Program-made: the position numbers and the translations under genes
Shown: piece by piece, positions 50,627 to 59,700 of the stretch
How positions within the stretch are numbered: the first letter of the stretch is position 1
How the letters are laid out: each line of letters opens with the position of its first letter
Assembly (NCBI RefSeq): GCF_900129485.1
Contig: NZ_FQVW01000006.1
Span: 1-64,000 of the forward strand
Origin: Ornithinibacillus halophilus
Lineage (GTDB): Bacteria; Bacillota; Bacilli; Bacillales; Amphibacillaceae
DNA length: 64,000 nt
Reading direction: 5' to 3'
Notes under the pieces: model-generated
The model's database searches: none
What the model saw: only the letters and a program-made list of their open reading frames with translations
What the model was told of the DNA's origin: nothing

Positions 50627-51607
50627 ATGAAAGAAAACTTTTGGCACAATTTACCAAAACCATTCTTTGTACTGGCACCTATGGAAGAAGTGACGGATGT
50701 TGTATTCCGACATGTTATTAGTGAAGCAGCCAGACCAGATGTGTTTTTCACAGAATTTACAAACACAGAAAGCTATTGTCATCCTGAAGGGAAACAAAGT
50801 GTTCGAGGACGTCTGACTTTTACTGAAGATGAACAACCCATTGTTGCCCATATATGGGGAGATAAGCCGGAACTTTTTAGGGAAATGAGTATTGGAATGG
50901 CCGAACAAGGCTTTAGTGGAGTAGATATCAACATGGGTTGTCCTGTACCAAATGTAGCAGGTAATGGAAAAGGATGTGGCCTTATCCGTCGCCCAGATGT
51001 TGCAGCAGAATTAATTCAAGCAGCAAAAGCAGGGGGATTACCTGTTAGCGTAAAAACTAGACTAGGTTATACGGATGTCGATGAATGGCGTGATTGGCTA
51101 ACCCATATTTTGAAGCAAGATATCGTAAACTTGTCGATTCATTTGCGTACAAAAAAGGAAATGAGCAAAGTAGATGCTCACTGGGAACTAATACCAGAGA
51201 TTAAAAAACTTCGAGATGAAGTTGCACCTGATACACTATTGACGATTAATGGCGATATTCCTGACCGTCAAAAAGGATTAGAACTTGCTAATAAATACGG
51301 GGTTGATGGGGTTATGATTGGACGTGGTGTATTTAAAAATCCATTTGCATTTGAAAAAGAACCAAGAGAGCATAGTAGCAAGGAGTTACTGGATCTATTA
51401 AGGTTGCAGTTAGATCTTCATGACCAGTACTCTCATTTAGAACTACGCCCATTTAAATCCCTACACCGCTTTATTAAGATTTATGTTCGTGGTTTTAAAG
51501 GAGCAAGTGGGTTAAGAAACCACTTGATGAATACTGAATCAACCGATGAGGTACGTGATATGTTGGATCAATTTATGGCTGAGAACATAGATGGAATAGA
51601 GGAATAG
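50627..51607 (+). CDS. tRNA-dihydrouridine synthase
   Basis: This is a 326-residue FMN-dependent Dus-family enzyme that reduces uridines in tRNA. The barrel carries [14 protein letters not shown] at the N-terminus, IAHIWG-type [10 protein letters not shown] and [12 protein letters not shown] near residue 100. [18 protein letters not shown] and [13 protein letters not shown] at the phosphate site follow. The HLRTK sequence replaces the usual HGRT(R/K). It is not one of the two Dus copies normally next to other tRNA genes. The ribosome site is AAAGGA. Which uridine it modifies cannot be read. Confidence 0.88.
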   Translation: MKENFWHNLPKPFFVLAPMEEVTDVVFRHVISEAARPDVFFTEFTNTESYCHPEGKQSVRGRLTFTEDEQPIVAHIWGDKPELFREMSIGMAEQGFSGVDINMGCPVPNVAGNGKGCGLIRRPDVAAELIQAAKAGGLPVSVKTRLGYTDVDEWRDWLTHILKQDIVNLSIHLRTKKEMSKVDAHWELIPEIKKLRDEVAPDTLLTINGDIPDRQKGLELANKYGVDGVMIGRGVFKNPFAFEKEPREHSSKELLDLLRLQLDLHDQYSHLELRPFKSLHRFIKIYVRGFKGASGLRNHLMNTESTDEVRDMLDQFMAENIDGIEE

Positions 51608-51642
51608 GAATCAAACCTCTTAATACGTGGTCTGCGAAAATT

Positions 51643-51678
51643 AAAACTGGTGTCTAGATATTTTTAGACACCAGTTTT
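51643..51678. terminator. bidirectional terminator between dus and antiporter
   Basis: AAAACTGGTGTCTA (51643-51656) pairs with TAGACACCAGTTTT (51665-51678), with T-rich sequence on both outward sides. Confidence 0.9.
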
Positions 51679-51691
51679 ATATTTAATTCTT

Positions 51692-53158
51692 CTATTTATT
51701 CAACAGTTGTTTTAGTGATTTTTTACTTTTACGTGAGACAAGAATATATAGAATGTCTCCCACTTCAATTTTTGTATCACCAGAGGGAGTGATTAATTCG
51801 TCATTACGAATAATCGCATTGATTAGAACATTTTCAGGAAAATCAATTTCTGTTAACGATTTACCAGTTATAAATCCTTCCTCATTCACTTCGTACTCGA
51901 CCATTTCGGCATTTGCCTTTCCGATCGACACTAACTCTAAAGAATGCATTGGTTCTGTTCTTTTAGGTCCAGTTAAACCTAATTTCTCTGCCAAAATAGA
52001 GATTGTCGAACCTTGTATGAGTGCAGAGATTAATACAATAAAGAAGATAATGTTAAAGAACACTTGGCTATTTTCTAGACCTGCTGCCATTGGAAAAGTT
52101 GCTAATACAATTGGCACCGCACCTTTTAAACCAGCCCAGGAAAGGAAAGCTTTTTCTTTAAAGTTAAACCCTAGTTTGATCGTTGAGAGGAAAACAGCTA
52201 TAGGACGTGCTATGAGAATTAATATAAAGGAAAGAAGCAGCCCTTTAATAATAATGTCTAAAGTGAATACTTGTTTGGGGAAGACTAATAAACCTAAAAT
52301 GGTAAACATTAAGATTTGTGCAATCCAGGAAAACCCTTCATTAAATCTAAAAATAGAGTGACGGTATGCAATATCTGAATTCCCTATTAGTACTGCGGAT
52401 ATATAAACTGCCAATAAACCACTTGCATTTATAAAATCAGTAATACTGAATGTTAATAGTGCAAATGCCAGTGTGAATACAGGATAAAGACCACTTGAAT
52501 CTAGATTAATTTTATTTATTGCAAATACTGCTAGTCTACCTATAATTAACCCCAATAGTAAACCAATTATCATTTGCCAGAAAAACGAACCAACAAAATA
52601 AAGATAATTTTGTTGTTCAGTCGTTATTAGCTCTATAAAGGTAATCATTAGAATCATTGCCATTGGGTCATTCGATCCGGACTCTGCTTCTAGTGTAGAA
52701 CTAATTCTGTTTTTAATATTCTTGCCCTTTAAGACGGCAAATACAGCTGCAGCATCAGTAGAACCAACAATTGAGCCAAATAATAAACCCTCAAACCAAG
52801 AAACATCTAAAATAAATTTTGCTCCTATACCTACAATTACAGAAGTAAAAATAACACCTATAGTTGCTAGCGATAGGGATGGGGCTATAACTGGCTTTAC
52901 AGTTGTCCACTTCGTTTGTAATCCACCATCAAATAAAATAATAACTAGTGCAGCCATTCCTATCATTCTAGCTAGTTTATCATCACTAAAGTGTATGAGT
53001 CCTAGGCCATCACTTCCAATAACCATTCCAACGAGGATAAATAATACAAGAGCTGGAACCCCTAGACGATTAGAAAACTTAGCTGTCAATACACCGATAA
53101 TTAGTAAGAGTCCAAGAGTCAGAATAAAGTAATCAAAAATTAAACTAGTGCCATTCAT
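51692..53158 (-). CDS. potassium/proton antiporter, CPA1 family with RCK_C domain (NhaP2/CvrA-like)
   Basis: This is a 488-residue membrane antiporter. Twelve to thirteen helices cover about residues 1-390, with the CPA1 motifs LFDGGLQTKW, GSIVGSTDAAAVFAVL and EAESGSNDPMA (the ND pair of electroneutral exchangers) and ARPIAVFL. A cytosolic RCK/TrkA_C domain closes the protein (DFPENVLINAIIRNDELITPSGDTKI), suggesting ligand gating. The start follows AAAGGAGG on the minus strand. It is likely to move K+ or Na+ against protons in osmotic or pH control; the ion is inferred from family. Confidence 0.88.
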   Translation of the reverse strand: MNGTSLIFDYFILTLGLLLIIGVLTAKFSNRLGVPALVLFILVGMVIGSDGLGLIHFSDDKLARMIGMAALVIILFDGGLQTKWTTVKPVIAPSLSLATIGVIFTSVIVGIGAKFILDVSWFEGLLFGSIVGSTDAAAVFAVLKGKNIKNRISSTLEAESGSNDPMAMILMITFIELITTEQQNYLYFVGSFFWQMIIGLLLGLIIGRLAVFAINKINLDSSGLYPVFTLAFALLTFSITDFINASGLLAVYISAVLIGNSDIAYRHSIFRFNEGFSWIAQILMFTILGLLVFPKQVFTLDIIIKGLLLSFILILIARPIAVFLSTIKLGFNFKEKAFLSWAGLKGAVPIVLATFPMAAGLENSQVFFNIIFFIVLISALIQGSTISILAEKLGLTGPKRTEPMHSLELVSIGKANAEMVEYEVNEEGFITGKSLTEIDFPENVLINAIIRNDELITPSGDTKIEVGDILYILVSRKSKKSLKQLLNK

Positions 53159-53193
53159 AAATGACCTCCTTTATAAAGTGTTAATAAAGAAAA

Positions 53194-53757
53194 TTATAAA
53201 TTTACATCCACTCTTATAGGGTGTTCATTCTGGGGATTGACTCCAATATACTTAAGTGTTTCTGATGGTGTATTATGGCCATAAATTGATTTTAATATTG
53301 AGATGGCAATTCCTTTTTTGTACGCATGGTATCCGAATGTTTTTCGTATTGTATGTGTACCAATTTTCCCATTAATACCAGCCTTTTTAGCTGCTTGGTT
53401 AATGATTCGATATGCTTGCTGACGGGTAATCGGAGTGTCGTAGTTCTTGGATTTAAATAGAAAATCATTACCTGTAAGTTTAATATCTGATAGGTAGTCT
53501 TTTATGGCTTCTTTTACATTGTCGTTTAGGAAAAACGTTTGTTCATTATGTTTTTCAGTTTCAGGAATAATCAAGAATTCTTTTACCTCATTCCTGTCTA
53601 AAACATCATGGACTTTTAAGTTAAGTAACTCATTTATTCTTATCCCTGTATTTATTCCAAATACAAATAATAGATAGTCCCTCTTGGATTTTTCCTTCAA
53701 TAGAGCTTTTATTTTGTTTAATGAGTCTATCTCTTTAATTGGATCAACATATTCCAT
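53194..53757 (-). CDS. minimal tyrosine-type site-specific recombinase/integrase
   Basis: This 187-residue protein consists almost only of the catalytic domain of phage-type integrases. Arg40 in NTGIRINELL, a probable Lys in the TEKH hairpin, His135 and Arg138 in HTIRKTFG, His161 in YGHNTP and Tyr170 in LKYIGVN complete the active-site set. The usual N-terminal core-binding domain is absent. Such short forms occur widely in Bacillaceae without an obvious element. No excisionase, phage or transposon genes lie beside it. Start behind GGGTGATG. Confidence 0.88.
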   Translation of the reverse strand: MEYVDPIKEIDSLNKIKALLKEKSKRDYLLFVFGINTGIRINELLNLKVHDVLDRNEVKEFLIIPETEKHNEQTFFLNDNVKEAIKDYLSDIKLTGNDFLFKSKNYDTPITRQQAYRIINQAAKKAGINGKIGTHTIRKTFGYHAYKKGIAISILKSIYGHNTPSETLKYIGVNPQNEHPIRVDVNL

Positions 53758-54060
53758 TGAATCATCACCCTATACGTTACTTATTCATATTATATCATAT
53801 GGTTATGTAACTTTCTAAAATAATATCACCTGCTAGATCTAAACCTTTCTCATAGCCAATTGGAAACAAGTAATAAACTACTAAAGGTAATCCCTGTATT
53901 CGTAAAATTTGTGAATACAGGGTTTATTTATTTACATTATGCTGGTAATTATGTTTACATTAGTTATTGGTTTACAATGGATTACTTATGAAATTGTATC
54001 GAATGAAATATTTATGTTAATAAATAATAAGTAGGAAGCATATGAGAAGGAGAGAGCAAA
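53758..54060. other. AT-rich intergenic region with a perfect hairpin
   Basis: No gene was seen in about 300 bp. CCCTGTATTC (53892-53901) and GAATACAGGG (53913-53922) form a perfect inverted repeat around GTAAAATTTGT, followed by TTTATTTATTT on the plus strand. It lies upstream of both divergent genes, so a terminator role is odd; it could be a recombinase-associated site or a relic. Confidence 0.55.
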
Positions 54061-54282
54061 ATGGCAGAAGATAATACAGCTGAAAAACAAGACAAGCCAG
54101 AAATTAAGAAGGCTAATGAAGGAGATCAAATTAAAGTTGTTAAAGGAGAAGCAAAAGGAAACGAAGGAACGGTATTAACGGTAAGAGAGAACTCGGTCAT
54201 CATCAAAATTGGGACCAATGACAAAACAGGAGAACCAATAAAAACCGTAGTGAATCATAAAAATTATAAGATTGTAAAATAG
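54061..54282 (+). CDS. DUF2187 (YkvS-like) KOW-type small protein
   Basis: This 73-residue protein has a charged N-terminal arm (EDNTAEKQDKPEIKKA). A small beta-barrel follows with GDQIKVVKGEAKGNEGTVLTV, a KOW-like pattern found in NusG and ribosomal L24 relatives, then VVNHKNYKIV. B. subtilis YkvS is similar and uncharacterised; binding to nucleic acid is plausible by fold only. The ribosome site GAAGGAGAG is strong. A terminator follows. Confidence 0.82.
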   Translation: MAEDNTAEKQDKPEIKKANEGDQIKVVKGEAKGNEGTVLTVRENSVIIKIGTNDKTGEPIKTVVNHKNYKIVK

Positions 54283-54302
54283 CATTTCGTATACTTAAGA
54301 AG

Positions 54303-54330
54303 CTGTCCTATTTTGGACAGTTTTTCTTTT
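54303..54330 (+). terminator. terminator after the DUF2187 gene
   Basis: CTGTCC pairs with GGACAG around TATTTT, followed by T5CT4. Confidence 0.85.
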
Positions 54331-54356
54331 TAAGATATCTAACACGATTTATCTTA

Positions 54357-54390
54357 AAAAAAGCACTTAGTCGAAACCAAGTGCTTTTAT
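54357..54390 (-). terminator. terminator of the MoxR-VWA operon
   Basis: Read on the minus strand, AAAAGCACTTGG pairs with AAGTGCTTTTTT, ending in a T run. It begins just after the VWA gene stop. Confidence 0.85.
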
Positions 54391-54392
54391 CG

Positions 54393-56309
54393 TTAGATTG
54401 CTTTTAATAATAATTTTTTCAACAATGGGGTAAAGTGGTCTGGTAGCTCTGATACGCCTGGTATCATCAGTCGTTCTCTACCGTAAATGTTTTTCATCGT
54501 AAGGTCTTCGTGTTCTTGGACTTCTCCGTTAGCCAAGAACATCCCAATAACATCAATACCTTTCTTCCTTGCTTCTAGTACTGCCTCATGGGTATCCACA
54601 ATCCCGTTCTGTTCATAGTTAGAAGCTGCGGGTTCACCATCAGAGAAAACAAGCAAGAACTTATTCTTCTCTCGTCTAGCTTCTAGTTCTTTCGTTATGA
54701 CACGAATACTGTAGCCATCACGGTTATCTTCTTCTGGTTCCAATTGCATAATTTTAGGACCATTATTTTCATATAGAGAATCATTAAAGGTATGGATTCT
54801 GTGGAAATAGTTCGGCTGATAACCTTCTTTCACATCATTCGCGTCTTCCCAAAATCCAATTATGGAATGCTTAATTTTTAACTGCTTCAAAACCTCGTGA
54901 AATAAAACAATTCCCTTTTTGGTTTCTTCCATCTTATTGTGCATGGAAGCAGAACAGTCAACGAGTAAAGTAAAGACGGCATCCATTTCTTTCGATTCGT
55001 GATTCTTTTTATAAAAAATACGGCGATCATTATCAATTACAATAGGTAGTAGCTTTTTAGACAGACGACCAAATAGTAAGTCTTTTCGTGGAGCGTTTTT
55101 CTTATGCTCTAATGTTTTTTCAATTGTTCGAGCTAGTTTACGCTGATAGGCTTCGATTTCCATTACATATTCTTTATATAATTGGATATCTTCATGTTCT
55201 GGTTTTTCGGCCACTTTGTCGATCTTCACAGCATCTCGATTTTCTTCACCGTAAATCGCCTCATCTTGTTGATTGCCTTTTTCTGTTTCTTTTTCTTCTA
55301 ATGATTCCATGTCAGAGTAGTCATTTTGCTTACTTTGACCAGAGGCGCCTTGAATCGATGCCATTGCCTGGTCGCCTTCCTCTGTTTCTCGGGCACCATC
55401 ACCAATTAAGCTGGTTTTCGTTCCTTGGTCGAGCTCAAACTGAAGAAAAGTTTGATTACCTTCTCCATTTTTGCTTTCACGATGCCATGTTGAAAATTTC
55501 TCATCGATATATTCGCTTTTTTCCTGGTCCACTTCTTCATAATCATCGTTCGTTAGTTTATCCGTTCTTGTTAATTCATCAAATAAGGTGTTTCTTGTGT
55601 AATGGTCAATATGGGAAACAGGTAATACAAAATATTCGTTATAAGAATCCCGATAATGCCCATCGATTTGTAAAACAATCTTCTCAGCAATATGAACGAC
55701 ATCTCTAGTGGTTTTTGCCTCAAATAACTCGTATAGAAAAGGTTTAATCTTTTCTAAATCAGATAGTTGTTTCTCATTTGCTCTTGGGAAGACCGGGTCT
55801 GGTACGTCTGATTCTATTAACAAATAGATAAGGCAAAATAATTCATCTAAAGAATAGCTTCTAGTGATGTTTGTATTCAATTGAGTTTCAAAATGTTGTT
55901 TGTGGTAGCTGTTTCGAATGTCAAATACCTTTTTAGTTCCAGGTCGCTCTTTTCTAATGATTTCCTGTAAGCGAATGTCTTCAAACAATGCAAATAATTG
56001 AGTAGCAAATTTTGGGATACTAACTTCACGAACGACTTCTTCTAAATATTGTTTTATATCGTTTAGATTGGTGTGATGCAATGTTCCAACAGTGCGTAGA
56101 AAAACATCTGATTTTAAGCCTGCTTCATGAATTACTGGCTTTGTATTATCCCAAAAACGACTTGCCGTCACCTTGTGATCAATAACATCGATGAAGGATC
56201 CAAAATTAAACTCAAATTCCAGATCTCTATTCCCAGACAAAACAGTTGTTAAGTCTTGCAATTGTAGGAAAAGATTCGTATCGACTTTCTTATTATTAAA
56301 ACGATACAT
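54393..56309 (-). CDS. yojO: von Willebrand factor A domain protein, YojO homologue
   Basis: This 638-residue protein ends in a VWA domain with an intact metal-ion site (LVDCSASM, DxSxS form, near residue 450) and a final acidic motif in VFSDGEPA. The N-terminal half is helical and unlike known domains. A Glu/Gln/Lys-rich linker lies around residues 290-385. Such proteins partner MoxR AAA+ ATPases to remodel or load metal into client proteins, as in NorD and CoxE. It follows the ATPase gene by 26 bp. It matches B. subtilis YojO in length and pairing. The client is unknown. Confidence 0.88.
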   Translation of the reverse strand: MYRFNNKKVDTNLFLQLQDLTTVLSGNRDLEFEFNFGSFIDVIDHKVTASRFWDNTKPVIHEAGLKSDVFLRTVGTLHHTNLNDIKQYLEEVVREVSIPKFATQLFALFEDIRLQEIIRKERPGTKKVFDIRNSYHKQHFETQLNTNITRSYSLDELFCLIYLLIESDVPDPVFPRANEKQLSDLEKIKPFLYELFEAKTTRDVVHIAEKIVLQIDGHYRDSYNEYFVLPVSHIDHYTRNTLFDELTRTDKLTNDDYEEVDQEKSEYIDEKFSTWHRESKNGEGNQTFLQFELDQGTKTSLIGDGARETEEGDQAMASIQGASGQSKQNDYSDMESLEEKETEKGNQQDEAIYGEENRDAVKIDKVAEKPEHEDIQLYKEYVMEIEAYQRKLARTIEKTLEHKKNAPRKDLLFGRLSKKLLPIVIDNDRRIFYKKNHESKEMDAVFTLLVDCSASMHNKMEETKKGIVLFHEVLKQLKIKHSIIGFWEDANDVKEGYQPNYFHRIHTFNDSLYENNGPKIMQLEPEEDNRDGYSIRVITKELEARREKNKFLLVFSDGEPAASNYEQNGIVDTHEAVLEARKKGIDVIGMFLANGEVQEHEDLTMKNIYGRERLMIPGVSELPDHFTPLLKKLLLKAI

Positions 56310-56335
56310 AGTATATACTCCTTACTTAAAGAACA

Positions 56336-57214
56336 TTAACTAAAAAGTGTCTCTGCTAGATTTTTAATAAATTCCCGTTCTCTATCCTCATCAAGTTTAT
56401 CAACAATTGAGCGTTGAATTGCGCGTCTTGGTGGAATTAGATTACTTAAATCACAGGCATCTAATAATGCTCGAATGGATGCAGCATCTTCCGATAATTT
56501 GCCTTGATATACAGCCTCAATCAGATCACCTGATAATTTCACAAATAAATCAATCGTTGTTTCATCTTTAAGTTTTGTATTGGATTGAATTAAGTTTTTT
56601 AATAGTTCTCCTTCAATATAAGGTACCTCAATCACGACAAAACGATTTTTCAATGCTTCATTTAATGGCACAGTTCCGATATAACCCTCATTAATAGCGG
56701 CTATGACGTTAAAAGAATCTTTTGCGGTAACTATTTCATTAGTAAATGGATTAGTAATCGTTCGGCGGTAATCAAGTACTCCATTAATGAGTGGTAATGT
56801 TTCGGGTTTAGCCATATTTACCTCATCGATATACAAGAAGGTCCCGTGTTTCATCGCATTGATAACTGGCCCAGGAATAAAATCGATCATTTGTTTTTCC
56901 TCTTCGTAAGTTAACGTTTTAAAGCCCAGTAAGCTCTCTGCGTCTAAATCAACGGAGCAGTTCACACTAAACATTGGTTGTTGGAAAAGATAGGATAGTG
57001 TTTCTGCGAATTTTGTCTTTCCGGCACCAGTTGGTCCTTTCAATAATATATTTTTCCCCATACTTAATGCTGAAATGGCATCGATTAATAGGTCTATATG
57101 TGGAGGTACATAACCGCCCTCCCTAACTAATTCAGTAAACTTTTCAGGACTTTTACTTTTCTTCTCATTTAATATAGAAACCAGATTTTCTGGTAATTGA
57201 TAGTCATTGTTCAT
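56336..57214 (-). CDS. yojN: MoxR-family AAA+ ATPase, YojN homologue
   Basis: This is a 292-residue AAA+ ATPase of the MoxR/NorQ branch. Walker A GPTGAGKT lies near residue 60, Walker [12 protein letters not shown] near 130, sensor 1 in [10 protein letters not shown] and an arginine-finger region NRFVVIEV. The C-terminal lid has [14 protein letters not shown]. It probably works with the VWA protein encoded directly downstream as a chaperone or metal-insertion pair. The start follows GAGAGGAG on the minus strand. Confidence 0.9.
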   Translation of the reverse strand: MNNDYQLPENLVSILNEKKSKSPEKFTELVREGGYVPPHIDLLIDAISALSMGKNILLKGPTGAGKTKFAETLSYLFQQPMFSVNCSVDLDAESLLGFKTLTYEEEKQMIDFIPGPVINAMKHGTFLYIDEVNMAKPETLPLINGVLDYRRTITNPFTNEIVTAKDSFNVIAAINEGYIGTVPLNEALKNRFVVIEVPYIEGELLKNLIQSNTKLKDETTIDLFVKLSGDLIEAVYQGKLSEDAASIRALLDACDLSNLIPPRRAIQRSIVDKLDEDREREFIKNLAETLFS

Positions 57215-57405
57215 TAGAAAAACTCCTCTCTAACTACTTGTTATAAAAACAATAGTACTAGTGTATAACATGAAATGGTTTTAATGAAGTGACTTGCATC
57301 ATAAAGTATATTCTTTGAATTAAAGTTGATAATTATAATAATAGGCTATACAATGAAACCTGGATAAAAGATATAATGCTTTTATCTACATAGAGGATGT
57401 TGATA

Positions 57406-58131
57406 TTGAATAATGTCGAACGTCAGAAAGAATTAGCTAGTGCAATTGGAAAATTACTAAGAGATAATTTCGGGCGAGGACCTGAAGCAGTATTTGTTAG
57501 TATTCAAGAACCTTTTGTTACGGTATATTTAAAAAACTTTCTCTCTCCGGTAGAACGGACTTTGTTGCATGAGAATAGAGAGGAAGTTGTTCAAACATCT
57601 AGAGACGTAGTAATGGAAAATTTAATTCCTGAAGTGAAATCCTTTATTAAATTCATTACTAGTATTGAGATTGACGAGTTTTATTACGATTGGGGAATGC
57701 ATAATCATTCAGGAATGTTTGTTGCAATATCCCACACAATTGATGATGAGCGTATCACTCAATTAGCAAGTGAGGATTATTTCGGAAAAGATGTACTACA
57801 TGAAGAAATTTCAAATATTAGTTTGCAAGCACAGAAATTACCTGAAGAGATAATCTCCTATGAATTGAATGAACGAACGGTTTTAGTTATACGAAAAGGG
57901 ATTTTAGTTAGTATTGAAAGAGAATTTATTCGCCTGGGGAAAAGAGAAGTTTTACGAATTGCTAAGAGGAATCTTGAAAAAAGATTACTTCATAATAATA
58001 TGAGATTAGAATCCATTTTTGATAAGAAAATTAATGATAGCTTTGTATCTTGGGATTTTGATCTAGATAAATCCGTTATGTTATTTATATTAGACCCACA
58101 TCAAAGAGGCAGCAATGGACTAGATAAATAA
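57406..58131 (+). CDS. DUF2294 protein, MpsC family
   Basis: This protein of about 241 residues contains two DUF2294-like halves: AIGKLLRDNFGRGPEAVFVSI with the first repeat, and the second after about residue 125 (ISNISLQAQKLPEEIISYEL). In staphylococci MpsC of this family belongs to a Na+-translocating, bicarbonate-related MpsABC unit. No mpsA or mpsB lies here. I chose TTG 57406, 9 bp after AGAGG. ATG 57397 touches that site and would add three residues. Soluble; molecular role unknown. Confidence 0.8.
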   Translation: MNNVERQKELASAIGKLLRDNFGRGPEAVFVSIQEPFVTVYLKNFLSPVERTLLHENREEVVQTSRDVVMENLIPEVKSFIKFITSIEIDEFYYDWGMHNHSGMFVAISHTIDDERITQLASEDYFGKDVLHEEISNISLQAQKLPEEIISYELNERTVLVIRKGILVSIEREFIRLGKREVLRIAKRNLEKRLLHNNMRLESIFDKKINDSFVSWDFDLDKSVMLFILDPHQRGSNGLDK

Positions 58132-58141
58132 GCTAGACATA

Positions 58142-58192
58142 AGCCAAAAAGAAGTTAAAGCATTTTTGCTTTACTCTTTTTGGCTTTTTTGT
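58142..58192 (+). terminator. terminator after the DUF2294 gene
   Basis: AGCCAAAAAGA and AAAGCA pair with TGCTTT and TCTTTTTGGCT, followed by T5. Confidence 0.88.
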
Positions 58193-58232
58193 TTATAGAC
58201 AACTAGAAATACACGGGGAAGAGGAGAAGATT

Positions 58233-58460
58233 ATGAAAAGAAAGAACTTTTATGAGAATTTAACGACAGAACTATTAGGTTGTTTTTATTGTTATGTACT
58301 GGACAATATAAAGAAAGAAAAGCATTTAAGTACTATGAATTTTGAACGGAAATTAATCGAACAAGTAGCAAAGAAAAGGGAAATATCTTTGTTGGAACTT
58401 AAGATTATAGGTCGATGGTTCATTGAAAAAGAAATCCATTTAATGAATGATGAACGATAA
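58233..58460 (+). CDS. small hypothetical protein, 75 residues
   Basis: I do not recognise this protein. It has a good ribosome site (AGAGGAG), a Cys pair in LLGCFYCYVL, and a basic helical middle (FERKLIEQVAKKREISLLELKIIGRW is split by Ile-Ser). It ends in FIEKEIHLMNDER. No signal peptide is evident. It lies 33 bp before the amidase gene and after the previous terminator, so it may head that transcript. The spacing and ribosome site support a real gene; function unknown. Confidence 0.65.
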   Translation: MKRKNFYENLTTELLGCFYCYVLDNIKKEKHLSTMNFERKLIEQVAKKREISLLELKIIGRWFIEKEIHLMNDER

Positions 58461-58493
58461 GCATAGATGAACTTTTCTTTAGGAGGACTTAGG

Positions 58494-59156
58494 ATGAGGG
58501 CTATGATTCGTAATATCACTCTAATTTTCCTATTATTATTAATTATTAACGTCCTTTATTTGCCACATCACTATTATGCCAAGGAGAACGATTGTTTCAA
58601 GCAAGCTAACGAAAACGAACTCTGGTACGATTACTTACTACCACCTGAAAACTCTTCCATTAGAGAATCAAGAATTACCCACATTATGCTTCATTTTATT
58701 AGTAATGTGAAAGAAAAACCTCACAATCCATATCAAGTTGAAGATATTTACCAGTTATTCCAGAAGCATCATGTGTCATCCCATTACCTAATTGATCGAG
58801 ATGGGACAATCTACCGATTCGTTCCCGAGTATCGCGTTGCTTACCATGCTGGATCGAATCTTTTCCATGGCTTTTCAACGCTAGGAAAGATGAATGAGCA
58901 TTCGATTGGGATTGAACTAATGGCAATAGGAACGAAAGAAGAGATGACACCATTCATTAGAGAAGATATTTATAACTTCATACATTGGAAGAATATTGGA
59001 TATACGGATGAGCAATACAATTCTTTGGATAAGTTACTAAATAATATTTATAGTAGGCATTCTGAGAACCTAAATATTCTTGGCCATAATCAATATGCTC
59101 CTTTTAGAAAAACAGATCCCGGTAAATTATTCGACTGGTCTAGAATAGAAAAATAG
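58494..59156 (+). CDS. N-acetylmuramoyl-L-alanine amidase (Amidase_2/PGRP domain), exported
   Basis: This 220-residue cell-wall amidase starts with a signal or anchor helix (MIRNITLIFLLLLIINVLYL, residues 4-23). The Amidase_2 domain shows THIMLHFIS (first zinc His), SSHYLIDRDGTIYRFV, VAYHAGSN, SIGIELMA, and GHNQYAPFRKTDPG with the last zinc His and catalytic Lys. ATG 58494 is 7 bp after AGGAGG; an in-frame start at 58467 overlaps the upstream region without a site. It cuts the bond between muramic acid and L-alanine. A link to sporulation or growth cannot be read. Confidence 0.88.
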   Translation: MRAMIRNITLIFLLLLIINVLYLPHHYYAKENDCFKQANENELWYDYLLPPENSSIRESRITHIMLHFISNVKEKPHNPYQVEDIYQLFQKHHVSSHYLIDRDGTIYRFVPEYRVAYHAGSNLFHGFSTLGKMNEHSIGIELMAIGTKEEMTPFIREDIYNFIHWKNIGYTDEQYNSLDKLLNNIYSRHSENLNILGHNQYAPFRKTDPGKLFDWSRIEK

Positions 59157-59227
59157 ATGAGTACTAGATAAGGTGATTTTCTGATCAAGAGATACTATGA
59201 TATCTTATAACAAAGGAGGGAGAAAAG

Positions 59228-59503
59228 ATGACAGAAATCAAACAAGGGAATCAAAAGTTTTTTGTAGGTGAAAATGAACAAGAACCGCTAGCAGAAATTA
59301 CATACCAAAAAACAAATGAATCAACGATAACAGTGGATCACACTTTTGTTTCAGACGAATTACGAGGGCAAGGTATGGCAGGGAAATTAGTAGAAAAAGT
59401 GGTCAGTTATGCACGTGACGAAGGGTATAAAATTATTCCTGAATGTTCCTATGCCAAGAATAAAATTGAAAAAACAGAATCATATCAAGATATTTTAGCT
59501 TAG
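59228..59503 (+). CDS. GNAT-like acetyltransferase, YjdJ family
   Basis: This 91-residue protein is a minimal GCN5-related fold. TVDHTFVSDELRGQGMAGKLVEKV holds the acetyl-CoA loop (RGQGMA, Q/RxxGxG/A type), followed by ARDEGYKIIPECSYAKN with a conserved Cys. Members are under 100 residues, as in B. subtilis YjdJ and human GTLF3B-type proteins. Substrate unknown. Start behind AAAGGAGGGAG. Confidence 0.85.
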   Translation: MTEIKQGNQKFFVGENEQEPLAEITYQKTNESTITVDHTFVSDELRGQGMAGKLVEKVVSYARDEGYKIIPECSYAKNKIEKTESYQDILA

Positions 59504-59512
59504 ATCGAAAAG

Positions 59513-59546
59513 AGTGTTGTGTACTTGGTACATGACACTTTTTTTG
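59513..59546 (+). terminator. terminator after the YjdJ-like gene
   Basis: AGTGTTGTGTAC pairs with GTACATGACACT (one mismatch), followed by T7. Confidence 0.87.
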
Positions 59547-59700
59547 TAAAAAATGCACTACAATTTCCGAACGATTATATAAATATAAAGTATTACATGC
59601 GGTATTTCATTGTATGTGGTAATATATAACTAATTCCAAATAGTAGAAATTTGTTGAAAAACAGTACATTGTGTTGTTCTGGAAAGTAGTGGAGGACTCT

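Noticed and set aside
51753-52361. Long plus-strand open frame of about 200 codons
   Set aside because: It lies wholly opposite the antiporter gene, is rich in Ser/Pro/Lys without family motifs and lacks a ribosome site; it is a shadow of the real gene.
55088-55708. Plus-strand open frame of about 206 codons
   Set aside because: It is antisense to the VWA protein gene, whose motifs and operon context are convincing; composition (Leu/His/Phe-rich) is typical of a shadow frame.
59573-59585. PurBox-like ATTTCCGAACGAT upstream of the GGDEF-EAL gene
   Set aside because: It is a single box without a partner and falls just after a terminator; chance occurrence is sufficient explanation.
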